Both the position numbers and the translations under genes were made by a program. A DNA stretch of 64,000 nt from JAPPHY01 sp965247535 (GTDB taxonomy: Bacteria > Chloroflexota > Dehalococcoidia > Lucifugimonadales > UBA2985), in the NCBI GenBank assembly GCA_965247535.1, contig OZ252018.1, positions 1,178,001 through 1,242,000 on the forward strand. Reading direction: 5' to 3'. The notes below the pieces were generated by a model. That model worked only from the letters and a program-made list of their open reading frames with translations, did no database searches and was not told where the DNA came from. Of the stretch, positions 48,199 through 56,405 are shown in pieces (the stretch's first letter is position 1; each line of letters opens with the position of its first letter).

Positions 48199-49242
48199 AT
48201 GGCAGTGAACTACTGGCAGGTTGCAGCCGGCGAGGGTGCGAGGGACTACTCGGACGTGTTCCTCAAGTACGGCGTCATGCTCATGGGAAGCGGGCGGCTC
48301 GGCTCGTTTCTCGAGTTCCCGGAGAAGTACAAGGGGATTAAGGGCTGGCAGAGGAAGATCGTAACCCTTGCCGAAAAGGTGAAGCAGGGTGACATCGTGA
48401 TCCTGAAAAAAGGTCACGGTGCCAGTGGGCGAATCGTAGCCGTGGGGCGCGTCTTGGGAGATTACGAGTTCCTCCTTCAGTTCGACGATGTGGAGGGCTG
48501 GGACATCAGGCACGGCAGGAAGGTGGATTGGGTTAGGCCCACCTCGCAAATCAGCGTGGACGGCCTTTCCATGGGGACTATCAAGAGGGTGCTCAGGGCC
48601 GAGGTGAAGGAAAAGGCCTGCAAACTATTGAACGAGCAGCGGTCTCCTGAAAGGCCTGAAGATATGCCGCCACCCGCCGCCAAATTGACCGACGATGGTT
48701 TGGTAGAGACGCTGGCCTCGGACGGTGTACACTGGACATACACAGCCGCGATAAGACAGGCCATTCAGCAGATGAGAGTTCTCGCCGAATGGTACATTCC
48801 ACGCATGAACCTGATTAGTGAGCACGAGGTACGTACCTTCCTCATAATTCCGCTGCTACAGGCTTTGGGCTGGTCTGAGAAGCAGATTCGCATTGAGTGG
48901 GGTGTAGGGCAAGCCAGGGCCGATACTGCTCTCTTCAGCGAGGAGTTCACGAAGGACACGAAGCCTTACCTAGTCCTTGAGTCCAAGAGGTTTGGCAAAG
49001 GCTTGCACCGCGTCGAACGTCAGGCCATCAAGTACGCCGGCGAGTGCAACCGCATCGTGATTTCCACCGGTGATCGCTACTGGCTGTTCGAGAAGGGCAC
49101 TTGCCAGAAATGGGACAGGGGAGCGATGCGGGAGAAGCACCTACGGGCCTACATGAACCTCTTCAACCTTAAGGACCGACATCCCTACCTACCCGGCGTG
49201 GGCGGCGCTCCAGAGCTGCTCAAGAGCCTGATGCCGGGTTAG
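48199..49242 (+). CDS. PUA/EVE-like plus HsdR-N-like PD-(D/E)XK protein, predicted restriction-type nuclease
   Basis: A 347-aa two-part protein. Residues ~1-115 (NYWQVAAGEG, GDIVILKKGHGASGRIVAVGRV, GWDIRHGRKVDW) have the look of an EVE/PUA-type fold, a fold that can read modified bases. Residues ~205-300 match the HsdR N-terminal nuclease pattern: Glu210 in EHEVRTF, IIPLLQALGW, Asp242 in ARADTAL, Glu261-x-Lys263 in LVLESKRF, Gln275 and a RYWLFEKG strand. A helical linker joins them. It starts nine bases after tpiA (AAGGGG site) and ends five bases before miaA, so it is embedded in a core operon; base use is visibly less GC-biased than its neighbours. A modification-dependent, single-gene defence enzyme is my inference; no helicase or methylase is adjacent. 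Confidence 0.7.
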   Translation: MAVNYWQVAAGEGARDYSDVFLKYGVMLMGSGRLGSFLEFPEKYKGIKGWQRKIVTLAEKVKQGDIVILKKGHGASGRIVAVGRVLGDYEFLLQFDDVEGWDIRHGRKVDWVRPTSQISVDGLSMGTIKRVLRAEVKEKACKLLNEQRSPERPEDMPPPAAKLTDDGLVETLASDGVHWTYTAAIRQAIQQMRVLAEWYIPRMNLISEHEVRTFLIIPLLQALGWSEKQIRIEWGVGQARADTALFSEEFTKDTKPYLVLESKRFGKGLHRVERQAIKYAGECNRIVISTGDRYWLFEKGTCQKWDRGAMREKHLRAYMNLFNLKDRHPYLPGVGGAPELLKSLMPG

Positions 49243-49247
49243 CCGCC

Positions 49248-50198
49248 ATGCAAACGCAATCACAATCGCCACTCATAGCCATCGTAGGGCCTACGGCCGC
49301 GGGCAAGAGCGAGCTGACGCTCCGGCTGGCGCAGCGCTTCGAAGCCGAAATCGTCAACGCGGACAGCCGGCTGGTCTATCGCGGCATGGACGTGGGTACG
49401 GGCAAGCCGTCGCCTGCGGAGCGCGCACAGGTGGTCCACCACCTCGTGGACATTGTCGACCCCGACGAGACGTACAACTTGGCCCTCTACCTGGAAGAAG
49501 CCGGGGGCGCAATTCGCGACATCCACAACCGCCGGCGCCTGCCGCTGCTGGTGGGTGGCACGGGGCAGTACGTGTGGGCGCTTCTGGAGGGGTTCTCGGC
49601 ACCGCAGGTGCCGCCCAACGCCGAGCTTCGGGCACAGCTGGAGACGCAGGCCAGGGAGGAAGGACACGACGCGCTGTGGGCACGGTTGCGTGAGGTCGAT
49701 CCGGCATCCGCCGAAAGGATCGATGCGCGCAACGTGAGGCGCGTGGTGCGCGCCCTGGAGGTTACGATGGAGTCCGGGGTGCCGTTCTCGCAGGCGAGGA
49801 GGCGAGAGCGCCCACCCTATAGCAGCCTGGTCATCGGCCTGACGCTGGAACGTCCCAAGCTGTATCGTCGCATCGATCAGAGGGTGGATGCTATGATCAC
49901 GGCAGGCTGGCCGGGAGAGGTCGCCAGGTTTCTGGCGGCGGGCTATTCGCCGGAGCTGCCTGCGATGGGCGCCATAGGTTATCGCGACATGGCCGAGTAC
50001 GTGACCGGCAGGCTATCGCTCCAGTGGGCGGGGGACAGCATAAAGGGTGCGACGCACCGCTTCGCACGCCGGCAGCACGCCTGGTTCCGGCTGAGCGACC
50101 AGCGCATTTCGTGGCTTGACGCCTCGTCGCCGGACGCCTTCGAGGCAGCCTCAGACCTGGTCCGTTCGCACCTGGCTGCAACGGGCCCCGGCTCCTGA
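49248..50198 (+). CDS. miaA: tRNA dimethylallyltransferase
   Basis: A 316-aa enzyme adding the dimethylallyl group to A37 of tRNAs that read UNN codons. P-loop IVGPTAAGKSELTLRL, then NADSRLVYRGMDVGTGKPS, the LVGGTGQYVWALLEG segment, and ARNVRRVVRALEV are all diagnostic. Starts five bases after the nuclease-like gene. The prenyl donor would come from the isoprenoid pathway; it and trmD and tsaC mean the window encodes three different position-37 tRNA modifications. Confidence 0.95.
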   Translation: MQTQSQSPLIAIVGPTAAGKSELTLRLAQRFEAEIVNADSRLVYRGMDVGTGKPSPAERAQVVHHLVDIVDPDETYNLALYLEEAGGAIRDIHNRRRLPLLVGGTGQYVWALLEGFSAPQVPPNAELRAQLETQAREEGHDALWARLREVDPASAERIDARNVRRVVRALEVTMESGVPFSQARRRERPPYSSLVIGLTLERPKLYRRIDQRVDAMITAGWPGEVARFLAAGYSPELPAMGAIGYRDMAEYVTGRLSLQWAGDSIKGATHRFARRQHAWFRLSDQRISWLDASSPDAFEAASDLVRSHLAATGPGS

Positions 50199-50260
50199 TG
50201 GATCTGCCCCGGTCGAAATTCGCCGGTAACCGGTCTGTGTATGGAGAGGCCGGTGTATGG

Positions 50261-50266
50261 TAGAAT
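50261..50266 (+). promoter_or_regulatory. extended -10 element before the 46-aa ORF and dapF
   Basis: TAGAAT at 50261-50266 with TGG immediately upstream (extended -10); no strong -35. Start expected about 50273, 16 bases before the ATG at 50289. Confidence 0.4.
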
Positions 50267-50288
50267 CTTGTGGTCGGGGAGGTGACGA

Positions 50289-50429
50289 ATGCTCAGGTTA
50301 ATCATGGGGGTGGTCCTGGGGGTATACCTGGGGTTCAACGCGCCTAAGTTGGCGCGCGTCTGCCGTGATATGAGCGAGTGTTGCTTCCGGACGTGGCACG
50401 ATGAAGCCCACAGGGAGGATAAGGAGTGA
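50289..50429 (+). CDS. 46-aa single-span membrane protein
   Basis: A very short ORF: ATG at 50289, strong GGGGAGGTG ribosome site just before it, stop TGA at 50427-50429. The product has a hydrophobic segment (LRLIMGVVLGVYLGFNAP) followed by a charged tail with three cysteines (VCRDMSECCFRTWHDE). Its stop overlaps the GTG start of dapF, an arrangement that normally means real translation. No family recognised. The role could be a small membrane peptide or simply a leader that couples dapF translation. Confidence 0.55.
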   Translation: MLRLIMGVVLGVYLGFNAPKLARVCRDMSECCFRTWHDEAHREDKE

Positions 50430-51274
50430 GATTCACCAAGATGCACGGCGCGGGCAATGACTACGTGCTGATGGATGCCCGCTATTTGGAAGAGGACTGG
50501 GCCGGTCTGGCCCGGGCAATGTGCGACCGCCACGTGGGAGTTGGGGCCGACGGCATGCTTCTGGTTCTGCCTTCGGGCGAAGCCGAGGTGCGCATGCGGA
50601 TGCTGAACCCGGACGGCTCTGAGGCCGAGATGTGCGGCAACGGCATTCGCTGCCTGGCCAAGTATGTGCTGGAGCGTGAGATTGCGGAGGTTGGCCGCGA
50701 AGCGCTTTCCGTTGAGACGATGAACGGCGTTAGGCTAATTGAGCCCATGTGGCGCGGCGGCTACGTTGAGCGGGCGCGAGTTGCGATGGGCGAGCCCGAG
50801 CTGAGGCCGGAGCGGGTGCCGGTAACCGTGTCGGATGACATGGCCGGCGGTCCGGTGCTGGACTTTCCGCTGGACGTGGGCGGCATCCTTCTAGACCTCA
50901 CCTTCGTTGGGATAGGCAACCCCCACGCGGTCGCCTTTATAGACACGCCCGTAAGCGAGTTTCCACTGGAGTGCATCGGGCCCCAGGTCGAACACCACAG
51001 GATGTTCCCGAACAAGGTGAACTTCTCCGTGGTTAACGTAGGCACCGGAGGGGCCGTGGTGGCAAGGGTGTGGGAGCGCGGCGCGGGTGCGACGCTGGCC
51101 TGTGGGACGGGTGCGTGCGCCATTGCGGTGGCGGCGCGGCTGCACGGATTTACGGGCGAGGATGTTGACATAACGCTTCCAGGGGGCGCGCTCACGGTCT
51201 CCTGGGACGGCGCCGGAGAGGTGTTCCTGGAGGGTCCGGCGGAGGAAGTGTTCGAGGGAGTCTGGCACGGCTGA
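50426..51274 (+). CDS. dapF: diaminopimelate epimerase
   Basis: A 282-aa enzyme that converts LL- to meso-diaminopimelate. The two catalytic cysteines are in MCGNGIRCL and LACGTGACA, and the N-terminal FTKMHGAGNDYVLMD is the family signature. GTG start at 50426 overlaps the preceding 46-aa ORF, with AAGGAG beforehand. dapL lies two genes downstream, so the aminotransferase route of lysine synthesis is encoded together. In an organism without visible murein genes, meso-DAP is most simply a lysine precursor. Confidence 0.95.
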   Translation: MRFTKMHGAGNDYVLMDARYLEEDWAGLARAMCDRHVGVGADGMLLVLPSGEAEVRMRMLNPDGSEAEMCGNGIRCLAKYVLEREIAEVGREALSVETMNGVRLIEPMWRGGYVERARVAMGEPELRPERVPVTVSDDMAGGPVLDFPLDVGGILLDLTFVGIGNPHAVAFIDTPVSEFPLECIGPQVEHHRMFPNKVNFSVVNVGTGGAVVARVWERGAGATLACGTGACAIAVAARLHGFTGEDVDITLPGGALTVSWDGAGEVFLEGPAEEVFEGVWHG

Positions 51275-51297
51275 AGACGAACGAGCGCGACTACCGA

Positions 51298-51621
51298 ATG
51301 AAACTATCCTACCAGCACGGTACCACCAAGGCACGGGCGATGGAGCTGCTAAGGGCTCGCGGCGCGCTGATTTCGCAGAACCTCGCGCCGCAGGTATCGG
51401 AAGTGCAGCAGGAGTGGCACGACGACGGACTCGACGTCACCATCAAGGTGTTCGGCCTTACAATCAAGGCTCAGATGGTGGTGGTGGAGCAAACTGTCGA
51501 GGTTGAGGTTGACCTGCCCTTGATCGCCAGATCCAGAGAGGGTGAACTCAGGAGCAGGGCTACGAAAACGCTAGACGAGGTATTTCGAGACGCTGACCAG
51601 GGCAAGGAGCAGACCATATGA
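51298..51621 (+). CDS. polyhydroxyalkanoic acid system-like small protein
   Basis: A 107-aa protein that resembles the PHA_gran_rgn family: MKLSYQHGTTKARAMELL at the start, an amphipathic beta-rich middle (GLDVTIKVFGLTIKAQMVV), then VDLPLIARSREG and a charged C-terminal helix. The family was named from polyester granule studies but occurs where no PHA genes are known; no PHA synthase is in this window. Stop overlaps the dapL ATG (ATGA). Family call is moderately sure. Confidence 0.6.
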   Translation: MKLSYQHGTTKARAMELLRARGALISQNLAPQVSEVQQEWHDDGLDVTIKVFGLTIKAQMVVVEQTVEVEVDLPLIARSREGELRSRATKTLDEVFRDADQGKEQTI

Positions 51622-52802
51622 GATTTGCGAGGCGAATTGAGCAGCTGCCGCCGTATCTCTTCGTGGAGATAAGCCGAAAGATAGCGCAGAAGCGGGCTGA
51701 GGGCGTGGATGTGGTGACCTTCGCGATCGGCGACCCTGATATGCCGACGCCTTCCCACATCCTGGACCGGTTGCACCAGGCCAGCCTTGATCCGCCCAAC
51801 CATCGCTATCCCGAATCGGAGGGGCTGCCGGAGCTTCGCAGGGCGGTTGCGCGCTGGTATGACAATCGGTTTGGCGTGGCGCTGGACCCGGACACCGAGG
51901 TGCTGCCGCTCATAGGCGCCAAGGAGGGCATTGGCCACGCCGCGCTGTGCTTCATCGATCCCGGGGATATTGCTCTCGTGCCTGACCCCGGCTACCCGGT
52001 CTACTCGGTAGGCACCATGTTCGCGGGCGGCGAATGCCACTGGATGCCGCTGGTTGAGGAGAACGACTGGCTGCCTGACCTGAAGGCCATCCCCGCAGAC
52101 GTGGCGGACAGAGCGAGGGCGCTCTGGATAAACTATCCTAACAACCCAACGGGCGCCGTCGCCGAAGGGGCATTTTTCGAGGAGGTGGTGGAGTTCTCCA
52201 AGCGTCACGACATCCCCGTGCTCCACGACGCTCCGTACACGGAGGTGGCCTTCGACGGCTACCGGCCCAGCAGCTTCCTGGAAGCTCCTGGCGCTAAGGA
52301 CGTGGCCATCGAGTTCCACTCGCTGTCCAAGAGCTACAACATGACGGGGTGGCGAATTGGCATGGCGGTGGGCAACGCGGAGATGATCAACGCACTGATG
52401 CGCGTGAAGTCTAACCTGGACTCTGGCATCCCTCAGGCCATCCAGCATGCGGCAATCGAGGCGCTGGACGGCCCTCAGGACTGCATCGACGAGCACAACG
52501 CCGTGTACCAGGCGCGCAGGGACCGGGCGGTCGCGGCGCTCAGGGAACTCGGGCTGGACGTAGTGGTGCCCAGGGCCAGCCTGTACGTGTGGGCAAAGCT
52601 GCCGCCTGGGTGGAAGTCCGGCGCGTTCTGCGCCATGCTGATCGAAGAGAAGGCCATCGTAGTGACTCCGGGTGCCGGCTATGGCCGCTACGGCGAGGGA
52701 TACATTCGCCTGTCGCTCACCCTCTCGGACGAGCAGCTGGAGAAGGGTATCCAGCGACTCTCGTCCTGGAGGATTCCGGAACCGCCGGCCGCCCAGGCAT
52801 GA
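51618..52802 (+). CDS. dapL: LL-diaminopimelate aminotransferase-like PLP enzyme
   Basis: A 394-aa fold-type I aminotransferase. PLP lysine is in HSLSKSYNMTGWRIGMA, with IGDPDMPTP, YPESEGLPELR, NYPNNPTGA and HDAPYTEVAFDG around the cofactor. The sequence and length fit DapL, which makes LL-DAP directly from tetrahydrodipicolinate; the pairing with dapF supports that over a generic aminotransferase such as AlaA or AspC. ATG overlaps the stop of the preceding gene. A misassignment within class I/II aminotransferases remains possible. Confidence 0.85.
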   Translation: MRFARRIEQLPPYLFVEISRKIAQKRAEGVDVVTFAIGDPDMPTPSHILDRLHQASLDPPNHRYPESEGLPELRRAVARWYDNRFGVALDPDTEVLPLIGAKEGIGHAALCFIDPGDIALVPDPGYPVYSVGTMFAGGECHWMPLVEENDWLPDLKAIPADVADRARALWINYPNNPTGAVAEGAFFEEVVEFSKRHDIPVLHDAPYTEVAFDGYRPSSFLEAPGAKDVAIEFHSLSKSYNMTGWRIGMAVGNAEMINALMRVKSNLDSGIPQAIQHAAIEALDGPQDCIDEHNAVYQARRDRAVAALRELGLDVVVPRASLYVWAKLPPGWKSGAFCAMLIEEKAIVVTPGAGYGRYGEGYIRLSLTLSDEQLEKGIQRLSSWRIPEPPAAQA

Positions 52803-52821
52803 AGTGAGAGGAGCCGGCCCG

Positions 52822-53985
52822 GTGCCGAAGACAGCAATTGAGACCAGAGTCCGCCCCGAGAGAGCCATCCTGGTGGGAATCGAGACCCGGGGCGGTCGTG
52901 GCTTGTGGCCCGTCGAGGACTCCCTGGCGGAGCTTGGGATGCTGGCCCGCACGGCAGGGGCCGACGTCGTCAGCACGCTCAGCCAGCGTCTGAAAAAGCA
53001 GACCAACACCTACCTGGGCAAGGGCAAGCTGGAGGAGCTGAAGACCCTGCGCGACGACACCCAGGCGGACGTGGCTATCTTCGACGATGAGCTCACGCCC
53101 ACACAGCAGCGCAACCTGGAGGGAGCGCTCAGCACCAAGGTCATCGACCGAACAGCGCTCATCCTGGACGTGTTCGCCGGCCGTGCGCAAACCCGCGAGG
53201 GGCGCCTGCAGGTGGAGCTCGCCCAGCACGAATACCTGCTGCCGAGGCTTGTGGGCCAGTGGTCGCACCTGGAACGCTTGGGCGGAGGAATCGGCACGCG
53301 AGGCCCCGGCGAAACACAGCTGGAGACCGACAGACGGATGGTGCGCAACCGGATCCAGAGGCTCAAGCGAGACCTCGAGCAGGTGCGCACGCACCGCTCG
53401 CTGTACCGCAGGCGCCGGGAGCGCGAGGGCGTTCCGGTGGTTGCGCTGGTGGGCTACACGAACGCAGGCAAGAGCACGCTCCTGAACGCCCTGAGCAACG
53501 CCGGCGTGGCCGCCGAGGACAAGCTGTTCTCCACGCTGGACCCCGTGACCAGAAGGATAAGGACTGCGGACGGCCGGGCGTTTCTGCTGACCGATACCGT
53601 GGGATTCATCCAGAAGCTTCCGCCGGCGCTGGTGGCCGCGTTCAGGGCCACGCTGGAGGAGCTTGAGGGAGCCGACCTGATGCTTCACGTAATCGACATA
53701 ACGCACCAGAACGCCGCCGAGCAGGCGCAGGTGGTGAACGAAATGCTGGCGAACCTGCAACTTGACGACGAGGCGAACCGCATTCTGGTTCTGAACAAGG
53801 TTGACCTTCTTGCCGAAGACGAAGCGGCAGACGAATACACCCAGCGCCTGCAGGCCGCGGTGGACCACGACAGAGTAGTCGTGGTTTCGGCGGCCAGGGA
53901 GTGGGGACTGGAGGGGCTTCTCAATGCCACGGTAGACCTGTTGGACTACCGGAGGGGTCAGAGGGGCCTCTCAGGGCAAATTTGA
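52822..53985 (+). CDS. hflX: ribosome-associated GTPase HflX
   Basis: A 387-aa GTPase that splits stalled 70S ribosomes. N-terminal HflX domain (VGIETRGGRGLWPVEDSLAEL, KKQTNTYLGKGKLEEL), the GGGIGTRGPGETQLETDRR stretch, G1 ALVGYTNAGKSTLLNAL, G3 LTDTVGFIQKLP and G4 VLNKVDLL are seen. GTG at 52822 is chosen because AGAGGAG lies nine bases before it; a start at 52672 would overlap dapL. No adjacent hfq, hflK or hflC. Confidence 0.93.
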   Translation: MPKTAIETRVRPERAILVGIETRGGRGLWPVEDSLAELGMLARTAGADVVSTLSQRLKKQTNTYLGKGKLEELKTLRDDTQADVAIFDDELTPTQQRNLEGALSTKVIDRTALILDVFAGRAQTREGRLQVELAQHEYLLPRLVGQWSHLERLGGGIGTRGPGETQLETDRRMVRNRIQRLKRDLEQVRTHRSLYRRRREREGVPVVALVGYTNAGKSTLLNALSNAGVAAEDKLFSTLDPVTRRIRTADGRAFLLTDTVGFIQKLPPALVAAFRATLEELEGADLMLHVIDITHQNAAEQAQVVNEMLANLQLDDEANRILVLNKVDLLAEDEAADEYTQRLQAAVDHDRVVVVSAAREWGLEGLLNATVDLLDYRRGQRGLSGQI

Positions 53986-54018
53986 GCCTATACGAATTTC
54001 CTGTCGGAGAGGAGACCA

Positions 54019-54360
54019 ATGACTACAGAATATGAGGGGCTGCCGGCAAGGCCGTTCTTCAACTGCACCCCGGAGGGACTGACCATTCTGGACGCCGCCA
54101 ACGCAAGCAGCCTGCTGCGGGCCGATTCGGTGGAGCCGTGGATGGTGTTCACCAAGGGCCAGGGCAACATGATCGACTCGACGCCAAGGAAGCTTGCATC
54201 GCGCAGCGGCACTCGCATAGCCGTGGAGTGCGAAGGCTGCACGGTGCACATCGACTTCGATGCCGGCAGCGCGCGCAAGGTGACGGCGGACGGTGAGTTC
54301 GTGTACATGGGGACGATTGTGGAGCGCAACGACGGGATGGGCTACATAGCCGTTTCCTAG
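54019..54360 (+). CDS. hypothetical 113-aa protein
   Basis: A small soluble protein starting at ATG 54019 after GGAGAGGAG, 33 bases downstream of hflX. Visible features are WMVFTKGQGNMIDSTPRK, a pair of cysteines (ECEGC) apart from one near the N-terminus, and an acidic, beta-looking C-terminal half (VHIDFDAG, YMGTIVERNDGMGYIAVS). No family recognised. The good ribosome site and codon use typical for the window indicate it is real. Confidence 0.6.
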   Translation: MTTEYEGLPARPFFNCTPEGLTILDAANASSLLRADSVEPWMVFTKGQGNMIDSTPRKLASRSGTRIAVECEGCTVHIDFDAGSARKVTADGEFVYMGTIVERNDGMGYIAVS

Positions 54361-54628
54361 GGGGTAGGGGAAGACATCTCTTGCTTCGCCCTATAGTTGT
54401 TATGTCGTGCAGTGAGCACAGGAAGGGGCTGTATTTTACATAATGTAGCTCTCTCCCGCGGGCTCTGTTCCCCCTCCGGGATGACGGCAAGCCTCGTCGC
54501 GGCCCCAGGAGGCTTGACTTTGACTCGGGCCGGTGCAAGACTCAGACGCGACGTCTTCAGCGCTCTCTGCGGACCGGCGGCTTCGCCGCTCGCGGGCAAA
54601 CGTGAGGTTGATTGAATTGACAAGCAAC
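54361..54628. other. spacer between the hypothetical gene and the Opp/Dpp ATPase gene
   Basis: No gene seen. A locally A/T-rich patch has the inverted repeat TACAT-A-ATGTA (54437-54447). No clear ribosome site precedes the ATG at 54629, so the start of the next gene is uncertain. Confidence 0.35.
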
Positions 54629-55633
54629 ATGGCCGGTGTCGAATCCGCTTCCCCAAAGCAGGAAATCCTCCGGGTTGAGGACCTCCATACCTCCTTCTTC
54701 ACCAGGGATGGTGAGGTGAAGGCCGTGAACGGCGTGAACCTCTCGCTGAAGGAGGACAGCATTCTCGGTATCGTGGGAGAGAGCGGCTCCGGCAAGTCCG
54801 TGACGGCCCTCTCGATACTGCGGCTGCTGCCCTATCCCGGGCGCACCGTGGCCGGCGCCATATACTTCGAAGGCCGGGACCTCCTGAAGATGGACAATGA
54901 GGGACTGAGGCAGATCCGCGGCAAGGACATCGCCATCATCTTCCAGGAGCCGGTCGCCGCGCTCAACCCGCTTATCACCATAGGCACGCACATGGAGGAG
55001 GCGCTGCTTGCCCACGGCTACATGGGCAAGGCCGAGGCCAGGGACCGCTCGGTGCAGCTTCTGACCGAGCTGGACCTGCCGGCGCCGCCCAACATACTGA
55101 AGCTGTACCCCTTCCAGCTCAGCGGCGGCCAGGCGCAGCGCGTCATGATCGCCATGGCGATAGCCTGGAACCCTCGCGTCCTCATCGCCGACGAGATCAC
55201 GTCCAACCTGGACGTCACTCTGCAGGCGGACGTGATCGACAGACTGAGGAGACTCCAGCGGGAGCGCCACTCAGCGGTCATGCTCATCACGCACGATATG
55301 GGAGTCATCGCACAGGCCGCCCAGGAAGTTGCCGTCATGTACGCCGGCTCCGTGGTGGAATACGCAGACACCGTAACCCTCTTCCGGCGTCCCTTTCATC
55401 CGTATACCTGGGCGCTCCTCCAATCGATTCCCAGGCTTGACGCGCCGTTGCGGGCTCTCCAGCCGATAGAGGGTTCGTCTCCGGACCTTATCGACCTTCC
55501 GGACCAGTGCCCGTACCTGCCGAGATGCCCGAAGGCCTCCAACGTGTGCCGGCTTAGCCCCAAACCGGAGCTGGTGGAGGTGGAGCCGGGCCACTACGTC
55601 GCCTGCTACAACCGGATCGAGCACCCGGAGTAG
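54629..55633 (+). CDS. oligopeptide/dipeptide ABC transporter ATP-binding protein
   Basis: A 334-aa OppD/DppD-type ATPase. Walker A GESGSGKSVTALS, Q-loop IIFQEPVAALNP, signature LSGGQAQRVMIAMA, Walker B VLIADEITSNLDV and H-loop LITHDMGVIAQAA are intact; the C-terminal CPYLPRCPKASNVC matches the Cys-containing oligopeptide-transport domain. Permease genes and a second ATPase are not in the window, so it stands isolated; the substrate-binding protein at 14915 is a plausible but distant partner. An earlier in-frame start at 54533 is possible; neither has a clear ribosome site. Confidence 0.88.
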   Translation: MAGVESASPKQEILRVEDLHTSFFTRDGEVKAVNGVNLSLKEDSILGIVGESGSGKSVTALSILRLLPYPGRTVAGAIYFEGRDLLKMDNEGLRQIRGKDIAIIFQEPVAALNPLITIGTHMEEALLAHGYMGKAEARDRSVQLLTELDLPAPPNILKLYPFQLSGGQAQRVMIAMAIAWNPRVLIADEITSNLDVTLQADVIDRLRRLQRERHSAVMLITHDMGVIAQAAQEVAVMYAGSVVEYADTVTLFRRPFHPYTWALLQSIPRLDAPLRALQPIEGSSPDLIDLPDQCPYLPRCPKASNVCRLSPKPELVEVEPGHYVACYNRIEHPE

Positions 55634-55725
55634 TCCGCAGCGGGGAGCCTCCGGAGCGTCCCGAGCCTCCGTCTGATTCTCGGCAGTCACCCAGCCTTGA
55701 CGTTATTTCAACGCGCCCGCAACTT

Positions 55726-55869
55726 TGCCTTAAGGCACACGACTATAGATAAGGCAATGCCTTATGGCAATCACAAGGCAGCAAGAGCGACAAGGTATTG
55801 ACGGGCTGCTTGCCTAATGGTAGCCTTATGGCAATCGTAAGGCAGTGCCGTCAGGTCTGCCTTGTGGCT
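55726..55869. promoter_or_regulatory. array of TGCC-N4-GGCA dyads
   Basis: Five 12-base dyads: TGCCTTAAGGCA (55726), TGCCTTATGGCA (55758), TGCCTAATGGTA (55811), AGCCTTATGGCA (55822) and TGCCTTGTGGCT (55858). Inverse-register AAGGCANTGCC pairings occur at 55751 and 55839. A 23-base unit starting GCCTTATGGCAATC is repeated at 55759 and 55823 with 21 of 23 matches. The array ends 26 bases before the ATG at 55896, so it looks like a multi-site operator or an iteron-like binding region. Confidence 0.6.
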
Positions 55870-55895
55870 GCAAGCTAGAGAAAGTCAGGAACGCG

Positions 55896-56363
55896 ATGTC
55901 GGAAGGCGCATTGGAGCTTCAGAGAGAGCTGGAGACCGAGGTACGAGACCTGGAACTCAGAATGGCCCGCCATGAGGGCCAGCTGGATGAGAAGCGCAGC
56001 CTGCTGGCCAGGCTGGTGCAGGCCACCGGGGGCTCGCGGGCGCTGCCAGCGCCCGCAACCGAGGCGGCCCCTGTTCCCGCCGAAAACGGGGCGTCAGGTG
56101 GAGCCCGACGCACCATCTCGGCTCTGGGTAAGCACCATTACGAGGTGAACGGGCTGCAGTTTCCCAACGCGGGCCAGATGCTGGACCATCTGGACGTTCC
56201 CCACTACTTCTCTCGCCATCACCCCAAACAGGGCGACGCAGCGGCTCGTGAGGTGATGCGGTGGGCAAAGCGCAACCCGTCGCTCGCTAGTGAGGTAACC
56301 GTAGTGCTGGCCGATGGAAGGCGCGTGGGGCTGGACGATGCGGTAAACGAGATCTGGCCCTAG
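55896..56363 (+). CDS. coiled-coil protein of unknown function downstream of a dyad array
   Basis: A 155-aa protein. Residues ~5-45 form a predicted coiled coil (ELQRELETEVRDLELRMARHEGQLDEKRSLLARL), then an Ala/Pro linker, then a C-terminal domain (about 75-155) with TISALGKHHYEVNGLQF, a HYFSRHHPKQGDAAAREVMRWAKR segment and VVLADGRRVGLDDAV. The start at 55896 is selected for AGGA upstream; an in-frame start at 55845 lies inside the dyad array. No family recognised. The neighbourhood suggests the product may bind the array itself, but this is a guess. It converges with holA. Confidence 0.6.
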   Translation: MSEGALELQRELETEVRDLELRMARHEGQLDEKRSLLARLVQATGGSRALPAPATEAAPVPAENGASGGARRTISALGKHHYEVNGLQFPNAGQMLDHLDVPHYFSRHHPKQGDAAAREVMRWAKRNPSLASEVTVVLADGRRVGLDDAVNEIWP

Positions 56364-56367
56364 GAGC

Positions 56368-56397
56368 CTCGGACAGTCGCCCTGAGCTTTGTCCGAG
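56368..56397. terminator. shared terminator between convergent genes
   Basis: CTCGGACA (56368-56375) and TGTCCGAG (56390-56397) make a perfect 8-bp stem with a 14-base loop between the converging coiled-coil gene and holA. The loop contains CCCTGAGC, related to the dispersed CCTGAGC elements. Confidence 0.55.
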
Positions 56398-56405
56398 TAT
56401 ATAAG

